Shown: piece after piece, positions 50,247 through 60,827 of the stretch | How the letters are laid out: each line of letters starts with the position of its first letter | How positions within the stretch are numbered: the first letter of the stretch is position 1 | Origin: Trichomonas tenax | Lineage: Eukaryota > Parabasalia > Trichomonadida > Trichomonadidae | Reading direction: 5' to 3' | Length of the DNA: 64,000 bases | Assembly: GCA_023091735.1 (NCBI GenBank) | Contig: JALKBU010000123.1 | Location: forward strand, 1 to 64,000 | Made by a program: the position numbers and the translations under genes | Notes under the pieces: model-generated | Databases searched by the model: none | The model's input: the letters and a program-made list of their open reading frames with translations, nothing else | What the model was told of the DNA's origin: nothing

Positions 50247-50870
50247 AATCAATGATATTATTGCAATTTTGGAATGCTAGCATATCAATTTGCGATGAAT
50301 CACCATAAAAGCTAATGGCCCTCAAGGACTGGCAATTAAAATACATCAATATATTCTGAAATGTTGAAAATAGATATATTACAGTTTTTAAAAGCATTTG
50401 CACCTATTTTAATCAATGAATATTCTAAAATAGAACTTACTCCTTCTGGAATAATAGCATTATCACACTTTTGACAAAAGAAGAAAGAATAACTTCCAAT
50501 ACTTTGTAAGATAGATGGAAATTCAGAATTCAATATTTGATAATAAACTACGACCATAGAAAGCATTTGGCCCAATCTGTGTAACAGCCGAAGGAAGATA
50601 AATTGGTGGTAATCTAGAACATCCATAGAAAGCTTGATCATCGAATGTTGTAAAGGATTGTGATAGTATTGTTACATTTTTTCAGATTGCAACAACAACT
50701 AAAAGCTTCATTATGAATTGTAGTTACAATTTCTGAAATAATAATGTCAAAAAGAAAATTTCTGTTGAAATTCGTGGAGTTATGGAAGAGAAATTGATTA
50801 TTTATTTTGGATTTCGATATTCTCAGCTTAGATGCGTCAACATAAAGACTATTCTAGTTGCCCATTATAA
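50180..50870 (-). pseudogene. Decayed BspA-like leucine-rich repeat protein
   Basis: Read on the minus strand across at least two frameshifts, TpLRR units appear. The pieces are SEIVTTIHNEAFSCCCNLKK, DDQAFYGCSRLPPIYLPSAV, TQIGPNAFYGRSLLSNIEF, then IGSYSFFFCQKCDNAIIPEG and IGANAFKNC. The xIGxxAFxxCxxLxxIxIPxxV pattern is that of BspA-like surface proteins, the largest surface family in Trichomonas. Only about five units remain, without start or anchor. Confidence 0.75.
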
Positions 50871-51082
50871 GTGTTGAGAAAATAACTCAAAATTTTAATG
50901 AAATATTTTGAAAATGAAATTCATTTTATATATATAATAATTGAAAAACAAAATATATATTGTAATATTTAATAAATAAATGAACGTAAAGAAAAATCTT
51001 GGGGATACGATTCAGTTTGCAAGTTTCAAGAAGTTATGATATTAACCTTATTGTTAATTAGGGGGCGAAAAATAAAAAAAAA

Positions 51083-51700
51083 ATGAACTTCAAACCTGAT
51101 GTTGAATTAGAGTCATTGATGCAACACATAAAATCTTACCAAAAACAACTTTTTGAGTACTATAAATCGGATGTTATCTTCTGGCAGACGAAAATCTCTG
51201 ATTTACAAAAATCGAAAAATGAAATCTCAAAAAATCTTGAAAAAGAGAAACAGAAAATGACAGTTCTAAAGAGTAAAAAGCAAGAAATGCAAGAAGAACT
51301 CTCACAACTTCAAAAAGATTTCAATATTTTATCTATGCATAACAAAAAACTCGATAATGAACTTCAAAACCTAAACAATGCAAAGAAAATCATGCAGGAA
51401 ATGGTTTACAGAACTCCATTTCAATATAATACTCATGAAAATATTTTTAAAAGTTCATTCGATTCATTTGAAGATGATAATACCGAAATTTCGTTTACAT
51501 TTACCATGGAAGACGATTTTATCGAGTCTGCAAAATTGATTGTTACTTATAACAATTATATCAAAATAATGAAAGAATACCAACTATTTAAAGAACGGAA
51601 ACAATCACAAGAACTTACAATACAAAGGACTGAAAACCTGTTTCTTCCAGAATATCCACAATTATTTAATCAATTCAAACATCTTCTCTCTATTCAATGA
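51083..51700 (+). CDS. Small coiled-coil protein
   Basis: A 205-residue protein. Residues about 5-105 form a continuous coiled coil rich in Lys, Glu and Gln (DLQKSKNEISKNLEKEKQKM). The rest is a more mixed helical part with an acidic, aromatic centre (FDSFEDDNTEISFTFTMEDD). No membrane or catalytic features appear. The ATG follows a run of A. Upstream lies TTAGGGGGCGAAAAAT, while downstream sequence to 52440 is broken, so the gene may be the surviving front part of a longer one. A structural or adaptor role is the most that can be said. Confidence 0.55.
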   Translation: MNFKPDVELESLMQHIKSYQKQLFEYYKSDVIFWQTKISDLQKSKNEISKNLEKEKQKMTVLKSKKQEMQEELSQLQKDFNILSMHNKKLDNELQNLNNAKKIMQEMVYRTPFQYNTHENIFKSSFDSFEDDNTEISFTFTMEDDFIESAKLIVTYNNYIKIMKEYQLFKERKQSQELTIQRTENLFLPEYPQLFNQFKHLLSIQ

Positions 51701-52457
51701 AATCCGATAATTATCTTTACCAAGTGAAGTTCAATTGACATTCACTTCATTTTCTGATTTTAAGAAAGAAGCATTTTTGAAATATTCTTCAACGCATGGC
51801 CTCGGCCTATATTTAGATTTTATGACGTTGCCATTATATGCTGGCAAAATATATGACATCTTTTTGCCATTAAATCATGTGAATGTCAAAATATTTGATT
51901 CAAAATCTTCATAAACGATTTTCATGTCTAAGCAATCTCAAACATTCGAGCTGACTCCAATAATGAAAATGAAGAGTTTATAATTCGAAAATATTAAATG
52001 TCTTGAAGGTGCACAATTTCATTTCATGGAATGCTAAAATTATTCTTTACAACACACAAAGCAACTGATTATCATTAATTTAAATAAAAACAGAAGAAAA
52101 TTATATCAAACAATACGTTATATCTTACAAAAGCACTAACTAATTTACGAAAATGATAACCTTTAAGGGAGTATTCTATGTGACTATTTACAAGATCAGT
52201 TATAGTTTAAAATTTCAAAATACCAAAATTTCACTTGCAAAAATTTACCAAATTACAAAATATCTTTCATCAAATAACAGCACTGCTCGATAGTATTATA
52301 TTTCTACATATTAAATTAATCAAAATTTTCCCAACAAAAATTTCAAATTATCAGGAAAATTTTAGCGGAATATTTTTGATTCAAAAATCAGTGTGTGAAC
52401 ACTCTCAGGTATCTAAAAAATCGAAATCTAAAACTTAGTCAGGAAAATAAATCAAAA
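51701..52457. other. No gene recognised
   Basis: AT-rich with short broken frames. Some lie in phase with the coiled-coil gene upstream, but nothing is identifiable. Confidence 0.4.
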
Positions 52458-53277
52458 ATGATTTTAGGAGATTTAATCAATTGTGGCAAAGAAGGAGAGA
52501 TCTACGATGCGGTTTACATGAACTAAATCGGATATTTCGCCAAAAAAAGTCCACTATTCAAGACGAGAAACGCTTTTTCGAACACAAATGATTTATGATC
52601 GACTCAAAGGTGAGTTTTTGGTTCCTTGTTACGGTATATTCGAAGACAGGGTATCACCCTGTTTACTAATGAAACAATTACAAGACAATTTAATCGATTT
52701 TATGTCTTATCCAAATTATTTCAACTATTCTTCTTATTACATCGATTATTTACTATACAAGACCGCCCTCAGATTATTGAAACTGAAAAGAAATCACATA
52801 TTCTGGGGAGACTGCAAATTAGACAATATCTTGCTAGAAAGAGACTATCCGAAAGCAGTTCTTTGTGATTTTGGTTCTTCAAGAGATGTAATTAACGATT
52901 TAAAGATAGAAAATGATCTTTACACAGAACTTTACAAAGCTCCAGAAAAACAAAAAGGAAAAACATTCAGTTATCAAGCAGATTTCTTTTCATTTGGTGT
53001 TTGCGTTTACATAGCGAAGACAAAAACACCTCCGTTCAACACTTGTGATGACTTTGTTGACAATTATTCAGACTCTAAAACATATAGAGAGTTTTACAAT
53101 GAATTAAGCAACTATAGGTTGAACACTACAAGATCTCAGTTCCAGAATTTGGACAAATCATGCCAAGAATTGTTGGTAAATTGTTTGAAGATAAATCCGG
53201 ATGAGAGGTGGACCATTGAAGATGCCGTTAACTCTGAATTCTTCTGTCCATTCAAGAATTACCACATGTCAAGTTAA
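52458..53277 (+). pseudogene. Broken protein-kinase-like gene
   Basis: The frame opens at ATG 52458 with MILGDLINCGKEGEIYDAVY, a plausible glycine loop, and meets a TAA at 52524. It goes on as GYFAKKSP (a candidate VAIK Lys), then shifts frame before 52588 into 229 clean codons. These hold the C-lobe: FWGDCKLDNILL in place of HRDLKPxNILL, an intact CDFG, YKAPEKQ for the APE box, and later helices with LKINPDERWTIEDAV ending at a normal stop. HRD is changed to WGD, so the parent kinase may have been inactive before the stop and the shift arose. Confidence 0.75.
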
Positions 53278-53878
53278 TCCACTTCTCATTCTTATATATT
53301 ATGTTTATTAATAAATACTATGGATACTATGTTATTTCTTCTTTTTTACTCTAATCTCAATCAGCCAAGTCTTTAACTAAAAAATATAACAAATCAATAT
53401 AACTTAACTAATAAAAACAGCTGAAACTCAGAATTTATAATTAGCGATCCAATTCTACTATAAACAAATCGTTTCATTAAAACTTGTTCAGAATAATTAG
53501 TCGAAATTATTTTGCATATTATCAATTGTTTTAATGATTTAAAGTTATATTATAAGAAAAATAAAAATTCGAATTTACCAAATTACACAATAATACAAGT
53601 CAATAAAAACTCACTAATTAAATCTCTTTTTTGATCATATAAAATTGTTACAAATTTAAAATATTTCGATTTATGTGCTAAGAATGTAACTACATGTATG
53701 GCTCTAGAAGTGATAGATATTGATGGCATTTATGGCCTTCAATTCGTGATTGATACTTTCAAAATTTTTGTTTTTGACCGGCAAGAGCTATTTTGGAAAA
53801 GCACAAACGGATACACACATAAAATTATACAGTTTTACATCATAAAATCGTCAAAATTTTCTCCCCGGTAGACACAAA
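53278..53878. other. AT-rich gene-free stretch
   Basis: No gene seen. The 80 bp before the transporter ATG contain no TCA-type initiator that I would trust. Confidence 0.45.
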
Positions 53879-55291
53879 ATGCGAGTTCCACAGTATAACG
53901 AGGCAATCATTGACGTCAACGAAGACGTTCAAATCGCGTTGGCGAGTCGCCCGAGTTTGTCTGTGCCACGAATAATCGGTATCTCAGCCTCAATGCTTTC
54001 ATATCAAATCGCATATTCAGTCGAATTCGCAATCATTACACCGCTCATGAAATCACTAAACTTCAGTTCATTAACAATCGGCCTGTTGTGGCTCGCTGGG
54101 CCACTTTCTGGCTTTATTATTCAACCATTGTTCGGTGGATATTCGGATACGACGCGATTGAAGATAGGAAGAAGGCGTCCATTCATTGCCGTCGGCTTAA
54201 TTTTGACGAGTATTTGCCTTGTTATCCTTTACTTTTTAAAGGACTTGATTTCAAATCTTAAATTTGCTTATCAATGCATTATCGTCTTCATTGTACTCAT
54301 GGCAGCGAACATATCTATCAATACAATTCAAGTACCTGCGCGTGCAATTGTTGGAGATTTAGTTCCAATGGATCAGCAAGCGATTGCTAATGTTATAGGA
54401 AGCGCATTACTCGCTGTTGCGGCAATATTCGCGAATTTAGTTGGTGGTTTGACATATTTCTTTCCTCTATCAAAGATAAAATTAACTGAGAAGCAATTCA
54501 TCATTATCATCGGTTGTATACTTATGATATTGTTCGGTGTCATTACTTTGTTCGTTGGAAAGGAAGAGCAATTGTTGGAAATCCCAGCAAGAGAAAATCC
54601 ATTCATCGAAATATATCGAGCATTTAAATCGATGCCAAAACCAATCTACATGATAGGAATCATATACGCTTTCTCATGGGTTGCATATTTCCCATTCCAA
54701 ACTATCACAACACACTTCTTTGGACACTCTATTTTCCACGGATCACAAAATTCATCGAATCCAAAAGATGTCGAAAAATACAATCTTGGAATTAGTTTTG
54801 GAATGCTTGTTCTTGGTATTTCTAATGTTTTTGTGCTGTTTTATGGCTTCGTTCAGGACTCTATAAGGAAACGTATTGGATTGAGATGGTCTTACTGCAT
54901 TTCACAGATCATTGCAATGATATCTTTGTCAACTTGTTTCTTTGTGAAAAATCAATGGGTTTTGATGGGAACATTAAGCATGCTTGGCGTTTCTTCATTG
55001 ATTTTCAATGCTGTACCTTTCGAAATTGTTGCACGTACAGTTGCTTTAGAACAAATGGGAACATACATGGGCGTTTTGAATAGTTTTGCTGTCTTTGGAC
55101 AAATTTTCGCAAACTTCGCTTTAGTTTCAGGTATAGGTTCCATCAAGCAAGAACCAGGATACGCGATTGGTTCAGGCTGTGTGTTCGCTTTGATTACCGC
55201 GATTTGTTCACATTTCATCGATGAACCTTCTGAACCAACAGAAATTCTGCGAAGTTCAATTCAGCCTTACATCTGCGATCCAATACGATAA
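53879..55291 (+). CDS. SLC45/GPH-type sugar transporter (MFS)
   Basis: The 470-residue protein has about 12 membrane helices and a short hydrophilic start. Its signature is at about 65-103: GLLWLAGPLSGFIIQPLFGG, YSD, then IGRRRPFI, the loop 2-3 motif of the glycoside-pentoside-hexuronide / SLC45 and plant sucrose transporter branch of the major facilitator superfamily. It probably imports a disaccharide or hexose with protons at the plasma or vacuolar membrane. In family members the first Arg after GxxSD is usual, but here it is SDTTRLKIG, a small variant. The length is normal and the frame intact. The neighbours are unrelated. Confidence 0.85.
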   Translation: MRVPQYNEAIIDVNEDVQIALASRPSLSVPRIIGISASMLSYQIAYSVEFAIITPLMKSLNFSSLTIGLLWLAGPLSGFIIQPLFGGYSDTTRLKIGRRRPFIAVGLILTSICLVILYFLKDLISNLKFAYQCIIVFIVLMAANISINTIQVPARAIVGDLVPMDQQAIANVIGSALLAVAAIFANLVGGLTYFFPLSKIKLTEKQFIIIIGCILMILFGVITLFVGKEEQLLEIPARENPFIEIYRAFKSMPKPIYMIGIIYAFSWVAYFPFQTITTHFFGHSIFHGSQNSSNPKDVEKYNLGISFGMLVLGISNVFVLFYGFVQDSIRKRIGLRWSYCISQIIAMISLSTCFFVKNQWVLMGTLSMLGVSSLIFNAVPFEIVARTVALEQMGTYMGVLNSFAVFGQIFANFALVSGIGSIKQEPGYAIGSGCVFALITAICSHFIDEPSEPTEILRSSIQPYICDPIR

Positions 55292-56280
55292 TGTTTTTTT
55301 CTTTATTATACCATTCAAGGTTCTTGAGCAGCATCAACTTATTGTGACTGATCATCGCATTGAAATTTAACGACCGCTAATATATTCAATTCGATGTTTT
55401 TTTTCTCATTTTCTTATTTAGTTTCTGTTGCTATTTGATGTTTTGAAAGAGAAGAAAACAAAGCCAATTGTCATTAGATCTAATTTTTGTCTTTATTTAG
55501 GAAACGATTCATCAACGGTCAAAATAAATATAAATAAACATTGCATCTATCCTCTATATGGATTTCTATTATCTATCGTAACAACCATAGCTTCAAAATG
55601 CATCAATATGTTTAAATTCACGAATAATTATCATGTTAATATAGTATGAAATAATTATTTCATTTGAAAACAATTTAAAACATTTGGTGCAGCAAATGCA
55701 CAAAATTGCATAGCTTAATTCATAATTTTGTTAATTTTGAAAATATATTATGTTTAATATCTGTTTATGATCACGGAACAGCTACATCAGTAGATAGATA
55801 GTATGTTTGTATTAAGAAATTTACTGATTGTTATATTGGTTTATCAATATTTTCGATTTCTGTCCAATAACTAATTGATATCGATCCAATGAAAGTAAAT
55901 TCATGAAATAGAGTCTAATTCCAACTCAGTAGTGAATGCCAAAATCTGAAACAGTCGCTCGGAATTTTACAAAAATCAGCAGATGGGTCAGATGGGCGTA
56001 TAAACAAACCGAACATCACTGAAAACACAACGACAACAATCCGCGAAATATAAAGACCCCATTTCTTTATGAATGGTGATGATTGTTTATTTCTCATCTA
56101 ATCGCTGTTTTGGGAGGATTTATGAATGGTGGCTTCACTAGAAATTGCGTAATGTCAATTGAGAATCGTGATCTCGCAGAAGATTTTCAATATTTGGAGT
56201 TGATAGAAATTAGCATAGATGGTATATTAAAGTCGTTGAAGCAAAAACTGAGATCCTAAAAATCAAAAATTTAATTCTTG
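55292..56280. other. Gene-free region
   Basis: No gene supported. Minus-strand frames near 55915-56395 are short and repeat-poor. The segment leads into the second recombinase element. Confidence 0.4.
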
Positions 56281-56910
56281 AATTCGAATTTGAATCCGCC
56301 ACGTTTCTAATTTTTTTGCAAATTTTTCTCTCAATTTTTTTATTAATAAAACAGCTGAAAATTTTTTCATAAAAAGAATCGTCATTGAAATTCATATATA
56401 TTCAGGTTGTTTAGTCTAATTTACGTATTTTTTTTTCTTTTATTTTCTATTTCAAACGGGAAGAGCTCATTTGGTGATTATACACAATTCACATATGTTA
56501 TATAGCCCTTTTTGTTGGCTTAAACATCACATGCATAATCTGACATTGAAAAAAGTGTCAGCAAATTGTAAAATCTTCCCACTTACTGCAGCGACATACA
56601 GAGCGAAAATTAAAAACATCTTCAAAATTCTCTTTCATGACAATAACTACAGTACACACTGTTTTCGAAAGGGCGCCACCCACGAGGCAGCTCTTATGAA
56701 TATTCCAGATTTTACAATAAAGTCTATAGGCAGGTGGAAAACTGATGTTTTTATTTGTTACACTGCCAATGACATGCGTCAGGCTTCCACAGCCATTACC
56801 CCCATAATTTAATAAACAACCCCTTTTTATTTAAAAAAATTGAAAGAAAAATTGAGAGAAAAAAGTTGCATAAAAATTAGAAAAGATGCGGTTAAATTCA
56901 AATTTGAAAG
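56281..56910 (+). mobile_element. Tyrosine-recombinase element, copy 2
   Basis: The left end reads GAATTTGAATCC, TTTCTAATTTTTTTGCAAAT, TTTCTCTCAATTTTTTT. The right end is its imperfect inverse (ATTGAGAGAAAAAAGTTGCA, AAAATTAGAAAAG, AAATTCAAATTTG), giving terminal inverted repeats of about 60 bp. Inside the left end, inverted TACGTAAATT, ACTAAACAACCT and ATATATGAATTTCAATG match the outer flank of copy 1. The recombinase fragment sits next to the right end. At about 630 bp it is longer than copy 1, but still far too short to be autonomous. Confidence 0.75.
56471..56812 (+). pseudogene. Tyrosine recombinase C-terminal fragment (copy 2)
   Basis: About 113 codons are open. The last 80 hold LTAATYRAKIKNIF, STHCFRKGATHEAAL with the HxxR box, and IGRWKTDVFICYTA with the W and Tyr positions. 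This is the C-terminal half of the catalytic domain. The first catalytic Arg, the core-binding part and any ATG are missing. It could be the remains of a DIRS, Crypton or other recombinase-carrying element. Confidence 0.75.
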
Positions 56911-57651
56911 ATACAACAATATTATTTCAATCAATATTATTAAATTTAACTTCAGTCAGAACTTTTTGTATACTTGAAAGAAAACGTGACATTGATGTTC
57001 TCAAAAAAAGTGATCAAAAATCACAATTTCTCGATGAAACAGCTTCTCAATATAATAATATACAATAATTTCAGGTATTTTGTCAAAAAAAGTTTATTTC
57101 TTAAGATATACAATCGGTTGAGACTAAAATTAATAGCAAAATTATCATTGCTAGCTTATGCTATTGCTACAAATAAAATACATTTTATATTATTAAAATT
57201 AGTCTGATAAATTGATTATGTATATGATGTAGATATGAATTTACTACATTTGGAAATTGAATTTATTATGTTTTTGAATGGAATCTATAATACTTTTTAT
57301 ACCAAATTACATATTTGTTATCGTTTTAAAAATACTAAACAGAATTTTCAAATTCTAATACATTGATTGTATTTTGAATTAAATCTATTCAATATGGAAT
57401 ATATTGATTCACAAACATATTTAAATCATATTAAATTAATTTTTAGATTGATAAAATTATTCAATTTCATATTTTTGAATACAAATTCAAAAATATTAAA
57501 TATTTAGCAATGATTATATGATTATAATCGTCATTTTAAATTCCATTTTATGAATTTTTATTTTAATTTTCTACATAATATCTATGTGCTATGATAATAT
57601 TGAATTTTTAATTACTTTTGTGCAAAGTTGGTGACTTCACAATTACATTTA
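56911..57651. other. Very AT-rich upstream region of the kinase gene
   Basis: No gene seen. Between 57200 and 57600 the sequence is almost purely A and T. Confidence 0.45.
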
Positions 57652-57658
57652 TCATTTC
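57652..57658 (+). promoter_or_regulatory. Candidate initiator element TCATTTC
   Basis: TCATTTC begins 17 bp before the kinase ATG. Both sequence and spacing fit the Trichomonas initiator. Confidence 0.5.
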
Positions 57659-57668
57659 AATCAAAAAA

Positions 57669-58613
57669 ATGGAGCCAACTTTCGCTACTGAAGTGATGTA
57701 CCTCGGAAAATACGCTCTTCAGGCTATCATTGGGACGGGTGGCTTTGCTACTGTATATCTTGGGTTCAACACAAAGACTCATGAATTTTTCGCAATCAAA
57801 GTCATAAGTCGAAAGGAAGCTGTCGAAAATGGTATTTTGTCCTACGTAGAAAGTGAATTACGCATCATTTCGAGGCTCAACCATCCAAATATCGCAAAAG
57901 TTTATGATATTGTCTACACAGAAGATAATATCGCTATTGTCATGGAATTTATGGAAGGAGGAGACCTGCAAACGTTTCTCAATAAGAACATAAGGTTCAA
58001 TCAACAGGACCAAGTAAGGATTGCCCTTGAACTTTTGGACGCCTTAAATTATCTCCATCAAAGAGGAATAAGTCATAGGGACATTAAGCCTTCGAACATT
58101 ATGTTTGATAGAGATATGCATCCAAAGCTTATCGATTTCGGTCTCTGCAACCAATCTGATCATTTATCGAAAACAATTTGCGGAACTTACACTTTAATGG
58201 CTCCTGAGGTGATCACCCACAAATTATATGACGGAATAAAGGCAGATATTTGGTCTTTTGGTGTCACAATGCACATTATGGCAGCGAACGCACTTCCTTT
58301 CGAATTTTCAAGCGAAGCAAAGCTCATCCACGACATAAAAACAAAGAAACTCGTTCTCAATATAAAAGTGCATGGAACAATGGCTGCTGTCATTAAAATG
58401 GCGCTTCAAATCGATCCAACCGTCAGAAAAAGCGCTTCAAGCATCATCGATTATATCAAATCGCAGAATTCCGATGCGCAAGCGAACTCATTGACAAATT
58501 TGGTCTCATCGAAGAGAAGTTTGGCGATATCGAGAGATAAATTCTCTAAAAATGTATCTAGTGCGCCGTTCTTAATAAGATCGAGGATAATTGGAAGTAA
58601 GTTCGTTCTTTAA
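57669..58613 (+). CDS. Ser/Thr protein kinase, CAMK/AMPK-like
   Basis: The 314-residue protein begins at the ATG of MEPTFATEV; an upstream TTG in frame was rejected. It is a full, active-looking kinase domain. The glycine loop is GTGGFATVYLG (22-32) and the VAIK Lys is Lys44 in FAIKV. The alpha-C Glu lies in ESELRII, and HRDIKPSN is at 136-143. DFG is at 156-158 and APE at 178-180, with CGTYTLMAPE at the activation segment. The short C-terminal tail after residue 275 is Ser/Arg rich, without a UBA or regulatory domain. CAMK-like sequence features place it near the Snf1/NIM1 types that are numerous in trichomonads. It probably phosphorylates protein substrates in the cytoplasm. The substrate is unknown. 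Confidence 0.9.
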   Translation: MEPTFATEVMYLGKYALQAIIGTGGFATVYLGFNTKTHEFFAIKVISRKEAVENGILSYVESELRIISRLNHPNIAKVYDIVYTEDNIAIVMEFMEGGDLQTFLNKNIRFNQQDQVRIALELLDALNYLHQRGISHRDIKPSNIMFDRDMHPKLIDFGLCNQSDHLSKTICGTYTLMAPEVITHKLYDGIKADIWSFGVTMHIMAANALPFEFSSEAKLIHDIKTKKLVLNIKVHGTMAAVIKMALQIDPTVRKSASSIIDYIKSQNSDAQANSLTNLVSSKRSLAISRDKFSKNVSSAPFLIRSRIIGSKFVL

Positions 58614-59124
58614 TCGTTTTTGTTAGTAATTGTTTATTATTTTAGATTAAATATATCTATGTATTCTTTCATTTAGATAAAAATTTTTTTTGGAGCATAG
58701 AAACGCTAATTTATATATAAATTGTGCTCTATTGTTATGTTGAAAATAATGCTCTCGGACAAATGTTGAGTGAGAGAAAATCGCTAAATCAATTGTATTT
58801 ATATTTTAATAATTACTGGTATATTCAACACTACATTGGTTATAATAATATTTTAAAATAAATTCAATAACTATAATATTCATAAAGAAATTATCATTTT
58901 AATATCACTGTCATTTGGAAATATGAAATCAATAAATAAAAGCTGCGTGATGCATAAATGATGAATAAATTATCACATAAAGATGTTTCAAAACAATTTT
59001 GTGGCTTTTTGAAATGTTTTGAAAAAATATCAAATTTAATTCTTAAAATTGCAAAATCAAAACTGTATAAATATTTGGATATTATTTCGTTGAAATAAAA
59101 TTGTTTATTCAAGATTTGCGTCTT
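58614..59124. other. AT-rich gene-free stretch
   Basis: No gene seen. Confidence 0.45.
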
Positions 59125-59650
59125 TGATGTTGAAGAAACAATCTGCGGCTTCTTCTTCGAAATTGTTCTTGAATGGATCATCAGTGTCACCCATAACGGA
59201 TTGTTGCTCTTCCAGAGTATCCAGAAGATGGCCTATTTAGAACCACCCATCCTGGTAATACAGTGCGTGAAGGAACTGGTGTATTTACTGCCGTCTTCAT
59301 TGATGTCGTAGCAGGAGTGTTGGAAGGTGTTGCTGGCGTTGTAGATGGAGTCGTAGCAGGTGTCGTTGACGACGTCTGGGGAATGTAGAGAGTTGGTATT
59401 TTCTTTGTTACAGCTTCAACCGCAAATAGATATGACATACCTTTGGAGATGTGTTGTGATGGAGTTTTGTAATATGTTTTGGGACTCTTTGTTGTAGGAC
59501 GAGGGAGACGAGTGATGGGTGTGACGACATATGTTATACAGAAGGCGATGGAACTTGTAAAGTTTGCGAATCTGGAAGGGTCCCTTCTGGTCTATTAGGC
59601 TTGACTGTAGCATCGGCTTCTTCAGGAGTAAATTCATTTGATTAGCAATT
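59125..59650 (-). pseudogene. Thr/Pro-rich surface protein relic
   Basis: On the minus strand a broken frame starts EFTPEEADATVKPNRPEGTL and shifts into YVVTPITRLPRPTTKSPKTY. It runs through a Thr/Pro mucin-like stalk (TPATTPSTTPATPSNTPATT) and then shifts again into an acidic tail, DDPFKNNFEEEAADCFFN, ending at a TAA. Stalk followed by acidic cytoplasmic tail is the C-terminal plan of trichomonad surface proteins, but the membrane helix is not readable. At least two frame changes mark a pseudogene. The ectodomain is gone. Confidence 0.5.
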
Positions 59651-59775
59651 TCTTGATGCTGGTACTGCTTATTACTCGAAAAACTCTTCGATAACGGTTC
59701 TAACCTTAACCACTCTATAGAGACCAATGCATATATTGATATTAGCCTGGTTTGAATAAATGTTTCTAACCACAA

Positions 59776-60794
59776 AAGGTATTTGACTCACCAAAAATGT
59801 TGCATAGACTAAGGTTAATTGTTTATCCAACAGAAGTTTTAATGCAAAATTTAAGTGATAAGACTATTAGAAAGTTGATGGAAAAGCGTTTTCCACAAAA
59901 ATTTTTATACTATCCCGAATATTATTCATGTTTGAGAATTTATTTTCATCGAATAACCTATCAAGACTTAAATCTTAATCATAGCTCTTTAAGTGCAGTC
60001 TGTTTATCACATTATTGATACCCGTTGACAATGAAATAATTTTTTGTTCGGCGTAAAAAAAGCAGATAAGGAGAAATGGAGCTAAATTCTATGAAAGCAT
60101 AATTAAGGCATTAAATATTTTGTTGTGATTTTCCTCATCTCTTATATCAAATTGGGTGATTATTAAAATGTTCAAAATTGGTGTTCGCAACCCTCATAGT
60201 TTAGCCGGAAACATCCATGAATAGCTATTTACGAAGTAGCGAATCATAAACAATGAATTGGCAAAAAAATCAATATATTTTACCAATGGCTTACAAACTC
60301 AAGTTATATGGTCAGCGCATTAATGCTTATGGTTCAGAAAGCTCCAATGTCGCACTTCAAAAAAATACATTTTGAGCAAATTATATAATCCTTGATTAAA
60401 ACTATAAAACTTTAAATCTATAATCGCTTCGAGGCCAAACATGATATGTAATCAAGATTTGAAAATATGAAATAATCACTTTGAAAAGCAAAAATTTCAT
60501 GATATTCTTTATCGATGCACTTAGCACAATGATATATTTAATATATGATTTAAATTTTGAATTTTCTAAAGATAAAATTTCGATATAAGATAAAAAGCTA
60601 TGATGTTGAAATGTATCGAGCATATTTCATCATCAGCTTTCAAAGCTTGAATAATATATTGTGATATAAAAATATTTCGAAGAAAAAGAATTGATTACAT
60701 AAGATATAGGTTATTGTGATTCGCTGCAATGCGGATTTGCAATGATTAGGTTTGAAAATTGATTAGAATAAGAGAAAAATGATATTTTAAAAAT
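59776..60794. other. Gene-free region
   Basis: About 1 kb with only short broken frames. I see no family, RNA gene or clear repeat. Confidence 0.45.
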
Positions 60795-60820
60795 AGTGAC
60801 ACTTTTTAAGATGCCACTTT
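60795..60820 (+). promoter_or_regulatory. Paired CACTTTT motifs before the M28 gene
   Basis: AGTGACACTTTTT is followed by TGCCACTTTTC just before the ATG. CCACTTTT is one base off the TCACTTTT form of the Trichomonas initiator and is suitably placed for it. Confidence 0.4.
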
Positions 60821-60827
60821 TCTTTTA

